Part shown: positions 27,870 through 35,001 of the stretch, piece by piece
Position numbering within the stretch: position 1 is the first letter of the stretch
Layout of the letters: every line of letters begins with the position of its first letter
Source: Pseudomonadota bacterium
Lineage (GTDB): Bacteria; Pseudomonadota; Gammaproteobacteria; Steroidobacterales; Steroidobacteraceae
NCBI GenBank assembly: GCA_963204795.1
Contig: CAUJHX010000216.1
Coordinates: forward strand, 1 to 35,001
Reading direction: 5' to 3'
DNA length: 35,001 nucleotides
Program-made: the position numbers and the translations under genes
Notes under the pieces: model-generated
The model's input: only the letters and a program-made list of their open reading frames with translations
What the model was told of the DNA's origin: nothing
Database searches by the model: none

Positions 27870-29297
27870 GTGCAGCCCGTGGCTGCCTTCGGCCCGGCGC
27901 AGCTCGAAGGCCTGCTCGCGCCACTCATCGGAAATTTTCCTCGCGCACACATCGCGGTGGCCTTCTCTGGCGGCGCCGACTCCACGGCGCTGCTCGCGGC
28001 GCTTGCCACCCTTGCGCGACGCCACCGGCACCTTGCGCTGCGCGCGGTGCACGTCGATCACGGATTGCAGCCCGGATCGCGCAGGTGGGCACGGCATTGC
28101 GTGCAGCTCGCGCGGGCGTTGCGCGTGCGTATCATCGTGCGGCGCGTGTGTGTCGACGTCACGAGCGGGCAGTCCCACGAAGCGGCCGCGCGCACCGCCC
28201 GCTACGCCGCGTTCGCGCACCTGCTCGCTGCGGACGAATGCCTCGTCACGGCGCACACCCTCGAAGACCAGGCGGAGACCGTGCTGCTGCAGCTGCTGCG
28301 TGGCGCGGGTGTCGAGGGGCTCTGCGCCATGCACGCGGACGCGCCACTGGCGCGCGGCCGTCTCGTGCGGCCGCTGCTCGATGTGTCGCGCGCGGCACTG
28401 CGCGAGTACGTGCGCAGCCGAGGGCTGCGGTGGATCGAGGATCCGATGAATCTCGATCTGCGCTTCGATCGCGTCTACCTGCGGCAGGAGATACTGCCGC
28501 GGCTCGGCGAGCGCTGGCCGGGAGCTCCGCGTGCGCTCGCGCGCAGTGCACGCCATGCACAGGATGCGCGACGCCTGCTCGCCGGGATCGCCCGCGAGGA
28601 CATCGACGCGGCGTCTGATGGGCAAGACCTGTCGGTGACGGTTCTGCGCCGGCTGCCGATCGAGCGCCGGCGCAATGCGCTGCGCCTCTGGATTGCGCAG
28701 CAGGGTGGGCGCATGCCGCAGTCGCGGCACCTCGCCGGGATTGCCGGGCCGCTGCTTGCGGCGCGAGCCGATGCGCTGCCGGTCGTGAGCTGGGCGGAGG
28801 GAACGGTGCGCCGGGCGGCAGGACGCCTCAGCTGGCAGCCCGCGGAGATGCCCTCGACTGCATCGTCACCCCCAGCTGCACCGTTGCCTTCCATTGCGGC
28901 CGTGGTCGACGCCTGGTCGTGGCGTGACAATCCCGTCATGTGGTTGCCGGGCGCGCGCGGCCGGCTCGAATTGCGCCCCGATGCGCACGGCGACCTCGAT
29001 CTCGAGACACTGCCCGCCACGCTCGCGGTGCGCTGGCGCCTGGGCGGCGAGCGTCTGCGACCGCGCCCTGGCGGACCGTCGCGAACGGTCAAGAGCCTTC
29101 TGCAGGCGGCGCGCATCGCTCCATGGGAGCGCGCAGCGGTGCCGCTCGTTTACGCGGACGAACACCTCATCGCGGTCGCGGATCGCTGGATCGATGCTGC
29201 GCATCAGGCACGGGAAGGTGCGCGGGCGCGAGGCCGCATCGTGTGGCACCGCACCCCGCGTCGTGCTCGCCCGGGGAGTGCCAATTTGGTAGGCTAG
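27870..29297 (+). CDS. tilS: tRNA(Ile)-lysidine synthase
   Basis: TilS attaches lysine to the wobble C34 of the minor tRNA-Ile (CAU anticodon) so that it reads AUA. The 475-residue product has the N-type ATP pyrophosphatase P-loop SGGADSTALL, AVHVDHGLQPGS, TAHTLEDQAETVLLQLLRG, RPLLDVSRAALREYV and WIEDPMNLDLRFDRVYLR, all typical of TilS. A C-terminal tRNA-binding domain includes WRLGGERLRPRPGG. The start is a GTG 4 bases after the accA stop. The last 15 or so residues, rich in arginine, look unconserved. Confidence 0.96.
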   Translation: MQPVAAFGPAQLEGLLAPLIGNFPRAHIAVAFSGGADSTALLAALATLARRHRHLALRAVHVDHGLQPGSRRWARHCVQLARALRVRIIVRRVCVDVTSGQSHEAAARTARYAAFAHLLAADECLVTAHTLEDQAETVLLQLLRGAGVEGLCAMHADAPLARGRLVRPLLDVSRAALREYVRSRGLRWIEDPMNLDLRFDRVYLRQEILPRLGERWPGAPRALARSARHAQDARRLLAGIAREDIDAASDGQDLSVTVLRRLPIERRRNALRLWIAQQGGRMPQSRHLAGIAGPLLAARADALPVVSWAEGTVRRAAGRLSWQPAEMPSTASSPPAAPLPSIAAVVDAWSWRDNPVMWLPGARGRLELRPDAHGDLDLETLPATLAVRWRLGGERLRPRPGGPSRTVKSLLQAARIAPWERAAVPLVYADEHLIAVADRWIDAAHQAREGARARGRIVWHRTPRRARPGSANLVG

Positions 29298-33137
<3,840 letters not shown>

Positions 33138-33177
33138 GGTTCGCCGTTATCATCGCGCCCATGAAGTGGTCGTCGCC

Positions 33178-33498
33178 GTGAAGTGGCTGGCGGGTGCCCT
33201 GCTGATCGTCGTGGTGCTCCTGCAGTACCGCCTGCTTGTTTCCCCCGACGGCATCCGCGAAATGCGCCACCTTGAGGCCGACGTCGCCGCGCAGCGGAGC
33301 GGAAACGCCACGCTTGCAGCGCGCAATGCGCGCCTCGCTGCGGAAGTGCGCGATCTCAAGCAGGGCCTCACGGCGCTCGAAGAACGCGCGCGCAGTGAGC
33401 TCGGCATGATCGGCTCGCGCGAGTCCTTCTATCAGGTGGTGCCGCAACCAGGTTCGGCGGTCGACGGCCAGGCCCCTACCCGCACCGCGCAGCGGTAG
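33178..33498 (+). CDS. ftsB: Cell division protein FtsB
   Basis: FtsB is a small bitopic inner-membrane protein that joins FtsL and FtsQ in the divisome. The 106-residue product has a single N-terminal membrane segment (WLAGALLIVVVLLQYRLLV, about 3-21), followed by a periplasmic coiled coil (about 30-70, LEADVAAQRSGNATLAARNA), then the conserved ALEERARSELGMI and FYQVVP. The GTG at 33178 fits the family N-terminus; another in-frame GTG at 33166 would add four residues. A short frame ATG AAG TGG TCG TCG CCG TGA (33161-33181) ends on this GTG. The place between eno and ispD is the standard one. Confidence 0.95.
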   Translation: MKWLAGALLIVVVLLQYRLLVSPDGIREMRHLEADVAAQRSGNATLAARNARLAAEVRDLKQGLTALEERARSELGMIGSRESFYQVVPQPGSAVDGQAPTRTAQR

Positions 33499-33514
33499 CA
33501 GGCTGGCGCGCCTC

Positions 33515-34249
33515 ATGCGTTACGCGCTCGTGGTGCCGGCGGCGGGCTCCGGTCGGCGCTTCGGTGCCTCGGTGCTGCGCAAGCAGTACGAGCCACTCGC
33601 CGGCGCAACCGTGATCGAACACGCGCTCGCGCCGTTCCTGGCCGACTCCCGTTGTCATCGCGTCGTCGTCGCAATCGCTGCGGACGATGCCGCCTGGCCG
33701 CAGGTCGCCGGGCGCTGTCAGGTGCGCGCAGTGTGTCCGGTCGTCGCCGTGACGGGTGGGGCGGAACGGGCGCAGAGCGTTCAGCGGGTGCTCGCTGCCT
33801 TGAAGGAGGGTGCCGACGATGATGAGTGGGTACTGGTGCACGACGCCGTGAGACCCTGCGTCTCGCGCGCCGAGATCGATACACTGATTGCCGCAGCCCT
33901 GTCGCATCCGGTCGGTGGCCTGCTCGCCGTACCGGTGGCGGATACGCTGAAGCGCGGTACCCACCAGCGGGGCGGTACCCTGCAGGTCGAGCGCACCGAA
34001 GCGCGCGAGAGCCTGTGGCGGGCCCTCACTCCGCAGATGTTCCGTCTCGGGCCGCTCGCACGGGCCCTTGCAGGCGCACTCGCCGCACAGCGTCAGCCGA
34101 CCGACGAAGCGCAGGCAATGGAGTGGCAGGGTCTTGCGCCGCTGCTCGTGCCGGGCGATGTCCGCAACATCAAGGTTACGACTCCGGCCGATCTCGCATT
34201 GGCCGAGGCGCTGCTGCAAGGGAGAGGCACGGTGAGGGAATCGTCATGA
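33515..34249 (+). CDS. ispD: 2-C-methyl-D-erythritol 4-phosphate cytidylyltransferase
   Basis: IspD couples MEP to CTP, giving CDP-methylerythritol in the MEP pathway. The 244-residue product has the nucleotide-binding [10 protein letters not shown] followed by [62 protein letters not shown] and [14 protein letters not shown]. The usual PKQY reads RKQY; the neighbouring lysine is kept. The ATG at 33515 lies 16 bp after ftsB, and the stop overlaps ispF, so the consecutive pathway steps are encoded close together. Confidence 0.97.
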   Translation: MRYALVVPAAGSGRRFGASVLRKQYEPLAGATVIEHALAPFLADSRCHRVVVAIAADDAAWPQVAGRCQVRAVCPVVAVTGGAERAQSVQRVLAALKEGADDDEWVLVHDAVRPCVSRAEIDTLIAAALSHPVGGLLAVPVADTLKRGTHQRGGTLQVERTEARESLWRALTPQMFRLGPLARALAGALAAQRQPTDEAQAMEWQGLAPLLVPGDVRNIKVTTPADLALAEALLQGRGTVRESS

Positions 34250-34737
34250 GAATCGGCTTCGGCTCGGATGTCCATGCGTTCGGGCCGGGCGACAGCGTCA
34301 TGATCGCAGGCGTGCGCGTGCCACATTCGCGCGGCGTGATCGCGCACTCGGATGGCGACGTGGCGCTGCACGCGCTCTGCGATGCGCTGCTCGGCGCCGC
34401 AGGTCTCGGTGACATCGGCATGCACTTTCCGGACTCCGATCCCCGATGGAGCGGTGCGGACAGCCGTGAGCTCACGCGCCATGTGATGGCGTTGCTGCGC
34501 GCGCGCGGCTACGCGGTCGCGAATGCGGACCTGACGATCCTCGCAGGAGCGCCGCGCATCGGCCGCCATCGTGACGCGATGCGCCACACGGTCGCGCAGC
34601 TGCTCGCTGTCGAGGACAGCCAGGTCAACATCAAGGCGACCACGACCGAAGGGCTCGGCTTCATTGGCCGCGGCGAAGGTCTGGCAGCGCAGGCGGCCGT
34701 GCTGCTCCTGCAGATCGCACCTGCATCCCCCGGGTGA
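34246..34737 (+). CDS. ispF: 2-C-methyl-D-erythritol 2,4-cyclodiphosphate synthase
   Basis: IspF forms the cyclic diphosphate of the MEP pathway as a trimer with zinc at each active site. The 163-residue product begins [16 protein letters not shown] with the zinc ligands D8 and H10, continues with [20 protein letters not shown] (third ligand His), [13 protein letters not shown], and ends with [19 protein letters not shown]-type sequence. The start is the ATG overlapping the ispD stop. The frame is open well upstream inside ispD, but only the part from 34246 resembles IspF. Confidence 0.98.
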   Translation: MRIGFGSDVHAFGPGDSVMIAGVRVPHSRGVIAHSDGDVALHALCDALLGAAGLGDIGMHFPDSDPRWSGADSRELTRHVMALLRARGYAVANADLTILAGAPRIGRHRDAMRHTVAQLLAVEDSQVNIKATTTEGLGFIGRGEGLAAQAAVLLLQIAPASPG

Positions 34738-34753
34738 AACGGCCCGTCGCCCG

Positions 34754-35001
34754 ATGAGTGGAGTCGTGCCTGACAGCTGGCGCGCGCTCGCGCTCGACCC
34801 GCCACGGGCTTTCGGCCCGCCACCGACAAGCGGCCGTTTGCGGACTGAGCCGGAAGATTTCCTCGTCGATGAGCAGCTCGGTTTCGCACCATCGGGCGAG
34901 GGCGCACATCTGCTGTTGCGTGTCCGCAAGCGCGGCGCGAACACGGAATGGGTGGCGCGTGAACTTGCGCGTCGCGCGGGTTGCCGGCCGTTCGATGTCG
35001 G
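34754..35001 (+). CDS. truD: tRNA pseudouridine(13) synthase TruD, N-terminal part (runs off the window)
   Basis: The frame opens with an ATG 16 bp after ispF and is still open at the window edge, giving about 82 residues. The segment RLRTEPEDFLVDEQLGFAPS, continuing GEGAHLLLRVRKRGANTEWVARELAR, matches the N-terminus of TruD, where E. coli has a PEDFVV, LGFEP, GEGEH and KNGCNT series. TruD makes pseudouridine at position 13 of tRNA-Glu. The catalytic aspartate lies beyond the window. The ispF-truD order is typical of gammaproteobacteria. The start has only a weak ribosome binding site. Confidence 0.93.
   Translation, partial: MSGVVPDSWRALALDPPRAFGPPPTSGRLRTEPEDFLVDEQLGFAPSGEGAHLLLRVRKRGANTEWVARELARRAGCRPFDV

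Overview
The window is about 35 kb of high-GC chromosomal core DNA. Its gene order is that of a free-living gammaproteobacterium: map-glnD-dapC-dapD diverges from rpsB-tsf-pyrH-frr, which runs on through uppS-cdsA-dxr-rseP-bamA-skp-lpxD-fabZ-lpxA-lpxB-rnhB-dnaE-accA-tilS-pyrG-kdsA-eno-ftsB-ispD-ispF-truD. Lysine genes next to glnD, and pyrG-kdsA-eno-ftsB-ispD-ispF-truD in one run, fit the Pseudomonas/Xanthomonas/Nevskia/Steroidobacter side of the class rather than the enterics. The sequence alone does not allow a genus call. No rRNA, tRNA, CRISPR array, insertion sequence, phage gene or attachment site was seen.

Left part (1-8715). The 3' end of an amidase-signature gene (+) is followed by a perfect array of 19 copies of a 7-bp unit that starts inside its stop codon, then about 400 bp without a recognisable gene. 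Converging on this spacer is a minus-strand cluster, in transcription order: map (methionine aminopeptidase), glnD (PII uridylyltransferase), dapC (aminotransferase), a GGDEF/EAL cyclic-di-GMP protein, and dapD. map/glnD and glnD/dapC overlap by 4 bases. The GGDEF/EAL gene has a degenerate GGDEF site but a complete EAL residue set, and it sits between two lysine-biosynthesis genes.

Divergent control region (8716-8900). It holds a good sigma-70 promoter for rpsB with a GC-rich discriminator, and a leader that can fold into a long imperfect hairpin just upstream of the rpsB ribosome binding site. This resembles the S2-autoregulated rpsB leader known in gammaproteobacteria.

Right part (8901-35001). 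Twenty-three co-directional genes follow, with no gap above 66 bp and many 4- or 8-base overlaps. They cover translation (S2, EF-Ts, RRF, TilS, TruD), UMP kinase and CTP synthase, isoprenoid precursors and undecaprenyl diphosphate (Dxr, IspD, IspF, UppS), phospholipid and fatty acid synthesis (CdsA, FabZ, AccA), lipid A and Kdo synthesis (LpxD, LpxA, LpxB, KdsA), outer-membrane assembly and its stress signalling (BamA, Skp, RseP), replication (DnaE, RNase HII), glycolysis (enolase) and division (FtsB). In effect it is an envelope-growth and translation supercluster.

No convincing new biological system is visible. The best second-look items are the heptanucleotide array, the cyclic-di-GMP gene inside the lysine cluster, the roughly 110-residue low-complexity tail on ribosomal protein S2, and very short open frames ending on the GTG starts of pyrH and ftsB.
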